Below, piece by piece: positions 33,960-39,999 of a stretch of DNA of 39,999 nt (its first letter is position 1; each line of letters starts with the position of its first letter). The position numbers were made by a program, and so were the translations under genes. This DNA is from Streptomyces adustus. Its GTDB lineage: Bacteria; Actinomycetota; Actinomycetes; Streptomycetales; Streptomycetaceae. The notes below the pieces were generated by a model. That model did no database searches. It worked only from the letters and a program-made list of their open reading frames with translations, and had not been told where the DNA came from. The DNA lies in the NCBI RefSeq assembly GCF_009377175.1, contig NZ_VJZD01000065.1, positions 1 to 39,999 of the forward strand, read 5' to 3'.

Positions 33960-34778
33960 TCACACCACCCCTTCGAACGCGTCGGCCTTCATATCTGCCT
34001 CGGCGATCCGTGCTGTTTGTTCCTGCGTGGCGGCGCCCGGGGCGTATCGGGTCCTGCTGCCCTGAGCATGCCCTGGCCTCTCGTGCGGCGCGCGCAGAGC
34101 TCGGGCGGCTGCCCAAGGAAGCGTTCCGCTCGCGACCGCGCCGCACTCGGCCGGGACACCCCACTGGTGGAGACGGTCGATGTCCGCGACCCGGTGCGGT
34201 GCTACAGCGACGGATGGCAGGCATTCGTCGTCGCGGAAGGAGATTCGCAGGGGTTGGCCGGGCAAGCCGGCGTCCGTGCCCGCGGTCTCGTGCGCGGGCG
34301 TCCGGCAGGTGGTTTCCCGGCGTACCGAGGACGGCGGTTGCGCCGGTGTCCGCCGACCGCGCCATCGGGAGATTCCCACGACGTCGTCCAGTACGGCCTT
34401 ACACGTGAGTTCGGTGCCCGTGGCCGCCGCACCCGCCGGGAGCTCGATCGGCATCAGGCGTACGGCGGGGTGCAGTTCTGCGCCTGTGACCTGCATGGCC
34501 ACCGCCGTCGGCTGCCCGGCCGGCGGAGCGTGCGGGGGCGTTTGCGACGGATGGACGCCCAGCCGCTGTACTTGGGAGCAACCACGTTCGGGTACGTGGA
34601 ACTGCCGATGGGGCTTCGCGTTCTGCCACGGTGCGTTCATCAACTTTCCCTGGCGTGGAGGTACTTGTCGCCGGCCCGCGTGAAGTTCACGCAGGGCTGT
34701 CGGGCATGTGAGGCGAGACGAGTGGAGCGGGTCGGCTACCGCGCGAGCGTGCCGGGTGTCGATGTCCTTGCTGGTCAT
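33960..34778 (-). CDS. Uncertain ORF between the Cys-rich gene and tatA (272 aa)
   Basis: The frame opens with MTSKDIDTRHARAVADPLH after AGGA about 8 bases upstream, 31 bases past the Cys-rich gene. It ends 2 bases before the tatA start, an operon-like geometry. I recognise no domain. It is rich in Arg, Pro, Ala and Thr and has weaker G/C third-position bias than its neighbours, so it may be partly non-coding or decayed. If real, it would be translated together with tatA. Confidence 0.35.
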   Translation of the reverse strand: MTSKDIDTRHARAVADPLHSSRLTCPTALRELHAGRRQVPPRQGKLMNAPWQNAKPHRQFHVPERGCSQVQRLGVHPSQTPPHAPPAGQPTAVAMQVTGAELHPAVRLMPIELPAGAAATGTELTCKAVLDDVVGISRWRGRRTPAQPPSSVRRETTCRTPAHETAGTDAGLPGQPLRISFRDDECLPSVAVAPHRVADIDRLHQWGVPAECGAVASGTLPWAAARALRAPHERPGHAQGSRTRYAPGAATQEQTARIAEADMKADAFEGVV

Positions 34779-34809
34779 GCGTCCTGCTCCTGGTCGGGTT
34801 GGGGTCGGT

Positions 34810-35496
34810 TCAGATTCCGGGGCGCCCGGCGGCCGTCCAGGCGGCGTACTCCTGACGGACGTAGAGGCGGTGGTCGACGGCGAGTGCGATCGCGTCCGGG
34901 GAGTGCGGACCCGCCACCAGGTCGGGGTGGCGGCGGTCGTGCTGGACGAGTTGCTCGGCGGTTTCTGCGGCGGCCGCGACCGGGCCGGGTTTGTCCAGGG
35001 CCATCCGGTCCATGAGGGCTGCGCGGCGCAGCAGCCAGACGCGTTCGGCGGTCCGCGCGTCGACCGGGGGGCCGGTGACGGGCCTGGCCGCACGGCCGTC
35101 GCGTTCGGCCCCGAGAGCGAGCACTCGGTGCATCTCGCGGCGTAGGTCTGGTGCATTCGCGTACACCTCCTGCGGGGGCGGGAAGGTGATGCCCTCGCCG
35201 CTGTCCGGGGTGACGTGCATGCCGGACACCTCTGCCGGTACGCAGGGGCCGGTGCCGCAGCGTTGACATGGCACCATGTCGTGGCGTCGGGCCGGTGGGT
35301 GTCCCGCGGACCGCATGGGTACCTGGACCAGGTCTGGGCAGCCGTCGACGGGGCAGGGCCTGTGGGTCGCGAAGGCTCGCTCGGCGAGGTCGTCGGGTGC
35401 CCCGACGCTGCACGTGCCCCTGGTGACCCGACGCTGGGCTCCGGTGCCGGCCCCAGCAGAGGGACTCGACTCGTGCGCGACGTCCGGCCCGGTCAT
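34810..35496 (-). CDS. Cys-rich hypothetical protein coupled to the ATP-binding gene (228 aa)
   Basis: Two cysteine clusters, CPVDGC (48-53) and CQRCGTGPC (77-85), with a nearby HD, look like a zinc ribbon. After them comes a helical, acidic and Ala-rich region (about 110-228). No enzyme motif is visible. The start is the ATG at 35496, whose ATGA overlaps the stop of the ATP-binding gene by four bases, so the pair is translationally coupled. A regulatory or binding partner of the ATPase-like protein is a reasonable guess; an in-frame GTG three codons upstream is possible. Confidence 0.65.
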   Translation of the reverse strand: MTGPDVAHESSPSAGAGTGAQRRVTRGTCSVGAPDDLAERAFATHRPCPVDGCPDLVQVPMRSAGHPPARRHDMVPCQRCGTGPCVPAEVSGMHVTPDSGEGITFPPPQEVYANAPDLRREMHRVLALGAERDGRAARPVTGPPVDARTAERVWLLRRAALMDRMALDKPGPVAAAAETAEQLVQHDRRHPDLVAGPHSPDAIALAVDHRLYVRQEYAAWTAAGRPGI

Positions 35497-36023
35497 CGCG
35501 AGCACCTGAGGCAGGCGCGGACTTCGCGGCCGCCGCGTGTCTGGTGGATCTCGGTCGACTGAGCGAGGTACTGGACGATGCCGGTGCCTCGGCCGTGTTC
35601 GTCGGGGGCCATGTCGGGGCGATGACGCTCCACGGCCATGCCGGAGTCAGTGACCACGATGTGCAGGGTGCCGTCGTCCAGGGCGAGCAGCACGGTCATG
35701 CGCTCGCGGCCGTACTGGGCGGCGTTGGCGGCGAGTTCGTCGACGATGAGAACAGCGGAGTCCCGATCGCCTGTGGGCACGCTCCAGGTCTCCAGCAGAT
35801 CGCCCGCGAAGTGACGAGCGGCGGAGACGTGCGCCTTCTGCGCGGGCAGGGTGAGCAGCGCCTCGTGGCGGCAGGGCCGGTCGAGCAGTGGACTCGGGCT
35901 GCGGGAATCGGTTGCAAACATGGCCTTCTGGCTTTTCTGTGGATGTGCGGAGACCGGAACGGGGAGCCCCGCCAACGACTTCGGGACTCTGTCGGTAGGC
36001 CGGAGCCTGTATGGCGCGCTCAT
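35493..36023 (-). CDS. ATP-binding protein, HATPase_c_2 / anti-sigma-like (176 aa)
   Basis: A GHKL-type ATP-binding fold: the N box is VDELAANAAQYG (E96, N100), G1 is VTDSGMA (D126, G128), and G2 is GRGTG (144-148). This single-domain class is abundant in Streptomyces and includes SpoIIAB/RsbW-like anti-sigma kinases, often acting with anti-anti-sigma partners. No such partner gene lies adjacent. The ATG at 36023 has GGAA just upstream; another ATG at 35921 would remove 34 non-conserved residues and is about as likely. The Cys-rich gene overlaps its stop. Confidence 0.85.
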   Translation of the reverse strand: MSAPYRLRPTDRVPKSLAGLPVPVSAHPQKSQKAMFATDSRSPSPLLDRPCRHEALLTLPAQKAHVSAARHFAGDLLETWSVPTGDRDSAVLIVDELAANAAQYGRERMTVLLALDDGTLHIVVTDSGMAVERHRPDMAPDEHGRGTGIVQYLAQSTEIHQTRGGREVRACLRCSR

Positions 36024-36497
36024 TCAGTTCCACGGGCGACGCACACCGAACGGTTCGAGCGATTCGACCCTTTTGTTGTACTTCTTGCGGTTCGCGTCAA
36101 TGTCGGGGGCCCCGGCTGGGCTCACTCGCCTCTACCGGAGCGCGTCATGGGCAGGACCCGGGGCCCTGCGTGGTGGCCGGCTTGCCGGTGCCCGCAAGCC
36201 GGGTGACGGTCGCGGGCCTGAGCCCCGCGACCGAGCCGCAGAAAAACTGCCCTGGTGCCGACACAGTCCTCCGCTGACAGACAGTGCCGGCGAAGCACCC
36301 GCAGTACCTGACCGGCCCCGGGGACGCGTGGGACAGCCCTGGTTACGTCAGGGGCAGTGAGCGGGCGCCAAGGGTGCGCCGCGGGCGGCACTGCCGCGGA
36401 CGACTCACGTTTCCCGCAGGCCGCGCCGGGACGCGAGGAGTGGGTCGGTGCGTCAGGAGTCCTCCGCGACGAAGGGGGCGCGTGGACTCTTCTCGCT
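36024..36497. other. Non-coding gap with clustered hairpins
   Basis: 474 bases between the ATP-binding gene and the anti-sigma gene. No gene is supported. The central part holds three consecutive hairpins (36151-36233). Confidence 0.55.
36151..36233. terminator. Three tandem hairpins
   Basis: GCAGGACCC/GGGCCCTGC (36151-36169, one mismatch), CCGGCTTGC/GCAAGCCGG (36177-36202, perfect) and CGGTCGCGGG/CCCGCGACCG (36207-36233, perfect 10-bp stem, 7-base loop) stand end to end. They lie downstream of the sigma/anti-sigma unit on the minus strand and probably stop its transcription before the ATP-binding gene. Confidence 0.55.
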
Positions 36498-37277
36498 TCA
36501 CGCGTGGATTGTGACGAGCTTCTGGCCGCTGCCTGAGAGGATCTCGAAGTGCTTGATGGCGTCAGGGGACATGGCGACCGCCCCTGGAATCGTGGTGCCG
36601 GGAGGGTATTCGCCTGCACGCCAGGTAGCGCCGTCCGCTCTGGCTCCGCCGGGTCCGACCGCCTGGAGTCGGCAGGTGATTCCGGCGGGTGCCCCCTTGG
36701 CGGTGACCTGCACGACACTGCCCCAGGCAGAGGGCGAGACCTTCACCGAGGCGGAGACGCCGGTGGTGGTATCGCTTCCCGAGAACGTGCGCCAGGCAGT
36801 CGGCGCGGTCGGCCCGGGCGGCGTGGCCTGACTGCTCACGGAGCCGACAGCCGCCAGCCATGTGCCGCCGACCGCTGCCGCGAGGAACGTCAGCGAGGCG
36901 CCGGCGCCGGCCAGCTGCAGACGCCAGGTCCTGCGGCGCCGGGCCGCGGCCTGATGGAGCAGCCCCTCCAGTACACCCGGCTGCGGCACCGCAGACACGG
37001 CGGCCCGTGCGGGCGAGGAGCCCTGAGCGCTCTCGGCTGCCCGCGCCACCAGCCGGTCGGCCAGGTTCTCGCCGGCGGCCGGCACCCCCTGGCCTGATGC
37101 TTCGGCTTCGGTCACCGTTGCCAGCAGCGCGGGCAGTCCCGCCAGCTGGGTGTGTTCGGCCTGGCATTCGGCGCATTCCGCGAGGTGGGCGCGGACCTGT
37201 TCCATTTCGGCCGGGGGCAGCGTGCCCAGGACGTATCCTCCCAGCGCCAGCCGGAGGGCGTCGCGCTCCGTGCTCAT
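36498..37277 (-). CDS. Zinc-type anti-sigma factor, membrane anchored (259 aa)
   Basis: The N-terminal cytoplasmic part carries HLAECAEC (H31, C35, C38), the ZAS (zf-HC2) signature of ECF anti-sigma factors. A single transmembrane helix follows at about 121-146, and then an extracytoplasmic beta-rich domain resembling RskA/RslA C-termini. It should bind and hold the adjacent sigma factor until an envelope or redox signal. The ATG at 37277 is set by GGAGG 8 bases upstream. It follows the sigma gene by 25 bases on the same strand. Confidence 0.88.
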   Translation of the reverse strand: MSTERDALRLALGGYVLGTLPPAEMEQVRAHLAECAECQAEHTQLAGLPALLATVTEAEASGQGVPAAGENLADRLVARAAESAQGSSPARAAVSAVPQPGVLEGLLHQAAARRRRTWRLQLAGAGASLTFLAAAVGGTWLAAVGSVSSQATPPGPTAPTAWRTFSGSDTTTGVSASVKVSPSAWGSVVQVTAKGAPAGITCRLQAVGPGGARADGATWRAGEYPPGTTIPGAVAMSPDAIKHFEILSGSGQKLVTIHA

Positions 37278-37302
37278 GGTCGCCACCTCCTGCAGGCCAC
37301 GG

Positions 37303-37905
37303 TCATGGCTCGAGGCCCCGTTCCCGCAGCGCCAGCCGCAGGGCGTGCAGCGCGTAGTACGTCCGCGACTTCACGGTGCCCAGCGGGATGCCCAGCACCC
37401 GTGCGGCCTCCGCCATGGTCCGGCCCCGGTAGTAGGTCTCCAGCAGGACGGCGCGGTGGTCCGGGGACAGCGTCCGGACAGCGTCGGCAACCGCCCAGCT
37501 CTGCAGTGCCTGTTCGATCTCGTCCCCGCCCGGAGCCTGCTCGGCGACTCGCTCCAGCGCCTCGCCGCCGACCTCGGTCGGCCTGGCCTGCCGGGCCCGG
37601 TGGGCATCGATCACCAGGTGCCGGGCGACCGTACACAGCCATGCCCGGGCCGGGCCGCGTGCGGGGTCGAACGCGCCGGGATGCTGCCACGCTCGCAGCA
37701 GCGTCTCCTGCACCACATCCTCCGCCCATTGCCAATCTCCCGAGGTCAGTCGCAGCACGTAGTGGAAGAGGGCCCCTGCGTGCTCCGCGTACAGAGTGCG
37801 GAGCAGTTCCTCATCTGCGGTCGAAAGGGTCCCTTTACCAGAGACACGGTGCGCGGAGCGATCCGGATCGGTCCTTGGACCGCGTTTTCGGAGACTCCAG
37901 GGCAT
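37303..37905 (-). CDS. ECF-type RNA polymerase sigma factor (200 aa)
   Basis: Region 2 is AEDVVQETLLRAWQHP (61-76) with FHYVLRLT just before it. Region 4 is a helix-turn-helix, MAEAARVLGIPLGTVKSRTY (164-183). There is no region 3, so it is an ECF (group IV) factor, close in plan to SigL/SigK-type proteins paired with membrane anti-sigma factors. The start is uncertain: the ATG at 37905 fits the family length, but frame-compatible ATGs at 37935 and 37980 exist, none with a good ribosome site. The anti-sigma gene follows directly. Target genes are unknown; the divergent cupredoxin-phosphoesterase unit is a candidate. Confidence 0.88.
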   Translation of the reverse strand: MPWSLRKRGPRTDPDRSAHRVSGKGTLSTADEELLRTLYAEHAGALFHYVLRLTSGDWQWAEDVVQETLLRAWQHPGAFDPARGPARAWLCTVARHLVIDAHRARQARPTEVGGEALERVAEQAPGGDEIEQALQSWAVADAVRTLSPDHRAVLLETYYRGRTMAEAARVLGIPLGTVKSRTYYALHALRLALRERGLEP

Positions 37906-37935
37906 AGCACGATCATTGCACACAAACTGCCTCAT

Positions 37936-37950
37936 ACCGTGACGCACGGT
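37936..37950. promoter_or_regulatory. Inverted repeat upstream of the ECF sigma gene
   Basis: ACCGTG-ACG-CACGGT has perfect 6-base arms and lies 31 bases before the chosen sigma start. An operator or leader hairpin is possible. If translation starts at 37980 instead, it would be coding. Confidence 0.3.
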
Positions 37951-38192
37951 GCAGCCCAGGTGACGCTTCGTGGGCGTCATAGGTGATATGTCCCCACGGT
38001 CCTTACGGCATCGCCGGGTCCAGGTACGCGCGGCGCCCGGGGATGGCGGCTGATCTGCGGCGACACCAAGAGGTCTCACAAAAATGCATATCCATCGAAC
38101 CGTGGGACCCCCACTGTCCGTGGAGTCGGACAAAAGCACCGCCGTAACGCAATTCCTCATCGATGCCCCGCGCGACAAGGGAGGGATCAGAG

Positions 38193-38483
38193 GTGCTCGA
38201 ACCACGCCACGTACATGCTTCTGGCTCCGACCACGCTCACCCCGCACCGTGGATCGAAGCCGGTGCCCCCGCGCAGCCCAGCGCGTACCACGGCGACGGC
38301 TCTACGCGGCTCTCGGCGTACGGTCACCGCCGACCGGCCCCGAGTCGCTGTCGGCTCCCCGTAGGGGGAACTGCCGCATGCTGCCTGCACCTTCGCGGTG
38401 CGCAAGGGCAGTGCGCCGCCGAGGTGCGTCGAGGCGAGCGGTCGATGCGAGGCAACTCCCATGCTCGTTCGCCGAGTCCGTGA
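38193..38483 (+). CDS. Doubtful small ORF (96 aa)
   Basis: A GTG-started frame with a fair ribosome site (GGGAGG, 8 bases upstream) codes for a His-, Arg- and Ala-rich peptide of no known family. It ends 105 bases before the cupredoxin gene. The composition is close to that of a random GC-rich frame, so it may well be spurious. Confidence 0.2.
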   Translation: MLEPRHVHASGSDHAHPAPWIEAGAPAQPSAYHGDGSTRLSAYGHRRPAPSRCRLPVGGTAACCLHLRGAQGQCAAEVRRGERSMRGNSHARSPSP

Positions 38484-38588
38484 GCGGCACACGCTCGTGA
38501 ACACGGCATCCACCGCACTTTCCCCGGACGCGTGCGCCCAGCCGGCGCAGCCGTCGTCTCCGCCTGATCAAAGAGAAACGGACACACC

Positions 38589-39143
38589 ATGAACCTGAGC
38601 TTTCGCACACCCGGCCGGCGATCACGCGCTGCGGCCGGGCTGGCTGTCGCCGTCATCGCCACCGTTGGCGCGGTGGGGCTCCTCAGCGCATGCGGCCAGT
38701 CGCCGGATTCCTCGTCCACCGGAGCCGGCGCCATCACACCGGGTCCGGGTCAGCACCAGGCGGCAGGAACGCCAGGTTCCACGGAGCCGGGGAACGCGGC
38801 GGGCACCGCTCCCGGTGCCTCGCCGATGCCCAGCATGACCATGCCCATGAGTCATGCGAGCACGGGCGCATCAGCCGCGCCAGTGACCGGGAACGCCGTG
38901 GCGATCAAGAACTTCGCATTCTCCCCGGCCGCGCTGAAGGTCAAAGTGGGCACGAGGGTGACGTGGACCAACCAGGACACCGACGCCCACACCGTCACCA
39001 GCGCCGGATCGGGCGGACCGTTGCAATCGGCCGCTCTGTCCACCCACGCCACCTACAGCTACACGTTCACCAAGCCCGGCACCTACGCCTACCTCTGCAC
39101 CATCCATCCGTTCATGACCGCCACCGTGGAGGTGACCCGATGA
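38589..39143 (+). CDS. Cupredoxin-domain lipoprotein (184 aa)
   Basis: A lipoprotein signal peptide ends in the lipobox LSAC (C35). A flexible Gly/Pro/Ser linker carries a Met-rich stretch (MPSMTMPM, 80-87) that could bind copper. Residues 100-184 form a plastocyanin/azurin-like cupredoxin with the type-1 copper ligands H134, C170, H173 and M176 (CTIHPFM). It should sit on the outer face of the membrane and carry electrons or handle copper. The ribosome site is weak. Its TGA overlaps the ATG of the phosphoesterase (ATGA), so the two are coupled. Confidence 0.9.
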   Translation: MNLSFRTPGRRSRAAAGLAVAVIATVGAVGLLSACGQSPDSSSTGAGAITPGPGQHQAAGTPGSTEPGNAAGTAPGASPMPSMTMPMSHASTGASAAPVTGNAVAIKNFAFSPAALKVKVGTRVTWTNQDTDAHTVTSAGSGGPLQSAALSTHATYSYTFTKPGTYAYLCTIHPFMTATVEVTR

Positions 39144-39999
39144 CCGACTACTACGACAGCCACGACGGAGCACCGGCCGACGACACCGGTCAGTCCGATA
39201 CCGAACACGGCATGACTCGACGTCAACTCATCCGGCACGCAGGGTGGTTCGGCGGAGCGGTGGTACTGACCTTGGCCGGCGGGGAGGTGATCAGCCACAT
39301 CGCGGACTCCCGGGACGCCCACGCCGCGACTGCCCCGGCGGGAAGTGGCGCGCTGCGGTTCGTACAGGTCTCCGACAGCCACATCGGGTTCCAGGGGCCG
39401 GCGAACACGGACGTGGTCGGCTCATTCACCGAAGCGATCAACCAGGTCAACTCACTCGGATTCAGGCCGGACTTCGTCATGCACAGCGGCGATCTGACCC
39501 ACCTGTCCACGGCCGGCCAGTTCGACCAAGTCAAGCAGATGATGGCCGGAATGGAGACAGACCGCGTCTTCACCGTACCGGGCGAGCATGACTCGATCGG
39601 CGATGCGGGCCGCGCCTACCGGCGAACCTTCGGCATGGGCACGCTCGGCGACGGCTGGTACAGCTTCGACACCCATGGCGTGCACTTCATCGCTCTGGTC
39701 AACACCATGAGCCTGGAGAAGCTCGGCCACCTCGGCAACGACCAGATCGACTTCGTTCGCAAGGACATCGCCGGACTGCCCTCGGACACCCCCATCGTGG
39801 TCTTCAGCCACATTCCGCTGTTCGCCATGTACCCGCAGTGGGGTTGGAGCACCGACGACGCCCTCAAGGTCATCGCCCTCCTGCGCCGCTTCTCCTCCGT
39901 CACCTGTCTCAACGGGCACGTCCACCAACTGTTCACCAAGACAGAGGGCAACATCACCTTCCACTCCGCCACCACCACCGCATACCCCCTGCCCAAACC
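39140..39999 (+). CDS. Tat-exported metallophosphoesterase, N-terminal 286 residues (cut by window end)
   Basis: The frame is open to the right edge. Residues 26-32 (TRRQLIR) and the following hydrophobic helix make a Tat signal. Calcineurin-like phosphoesterase motifs follow in order: DSH (79-81), GD (117-118), GEHD (148-151), SHIP (223-226) and NGHVH (258-262). Motif 3 is normally GNHD/E; here Glu replaces Asn, an alteration I believe recurs in this Streptomyces subfamily. The enzyme should be extracytoplasmic with a di-metal centre; substrate unknown. It starts within the cupredoxin stop codon, suggesting a linked function in metal or phosphate handling. tatA and tatC are 5-7 kb away. Confidence 0.9.
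   Translation, partial: MTDYYDSHDGAPADDTGQSDTEHGMTRRQLIRHAGWFGGAVVLTLAGGEVISHIADSRDAHAATAPAGSGALRFVQVSDSHIGFQGPANTDVVGSFTEAINQVNSLGFRPDFVMHSGDLTHLSTAGQFDQVKQMMAGMETDRVFTVPGEHDSIGDAGRAYRRTFGMGTLGDGWYSFDTHGVHFIALVNTMSLEKLGHLGNDQIDFVRKDIAGLPSDTPIVVFSHIPLFAMYPQWGWSTDDALKVIALLRRFSSVTCLNGHVHQLFTKTEGNITFHSATTTAYPLPK

Larger units (their letters stand above)
37906..38588. other. Divergent region between the sigma and cupredoxin genes
   Basis: 683 bases that must hold both promoters. I see no secure promoter or ECF-type motif pair. An inverted repeat lies at 37936-37950, and a doubtful small ORF at 38193-38483. Confidence 0.5.

Noticed and set aside
1..39999. tRNA, rRNA or CRISPR array
   Set aside because: No cloverleaf, rRNA signature or regularly spaced identical repeats were noticed on either strand by eye.

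Overview
The base composition (very high GC, strong G/C bias at third codon positions), GTG and TTG starts, a type VII secretion (ESX) locus with YbaB and EspC-like partners, an ECF sigma/anti-sigma pair and Tat genes together point to a Streptomyces or a close actinomycete. This is inferred from the sequence alone; no search was run.

Left half (1-24.8 kb): a type VII secretion system. On the minus strand, reading right to left, come eccD, eccB, two WXG100-type genes, a small unknown protein, an 866-residue repeat-rich AAWKG-like protein, a YbaB-family gene, an EspC-like gene, and the first 2,587 codons of a giant protein that runs off the left edge. eccC is read divergently from eccD. Beyond it, on the minus strand, lie eccA, here a beta-helix/double AAA+ fusion, and mycP. 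No eccE is visible. The translocase (EccB, EccC, EccD, mycosin) would export the WXG100-type proteins, and probably the repeat protein and the giant protein. The giant protein has a WXG100-like N-terminus, a long Ser/Thr/Gly/Pro linker, beta-rich blocks and an HEIGH zinc-metalloprotease-like motif.

Middle (24.8-32.3 kb): accessory DNA. It holds a frameshifted IS5-type transposase remnant, a SAM methyltransferase, and a large Tat-exported GH2 glycosidase. The glycosidase has discoidin modules, a LacI-type operator candidate upstream and a perfect-stem hairpin just after its stop. Then come a decayed lamin-tail-domain gene, a run of five hairpins that may be a structured RNA, and a 68-codon gene with leaderless-promoter geometry.

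Right part (32.3-40 kb): an export and stress-type region. On the minus strand are an ATP-binding HATPase-like protein, a coupled Cys-rich protein, a doubtful ORF, tatA and tatC. Next come an ECF sigma factor and its zinc-type anti-sigma factor (minus strand). On the plus strand a cupredoxin lipoprotein is translationally coupled to a Tat-dependent metallophosphoesterase, cut by the right edge. The Tat genes and the Tat-signal enzymes may form one functional group; this is inference from proximity.
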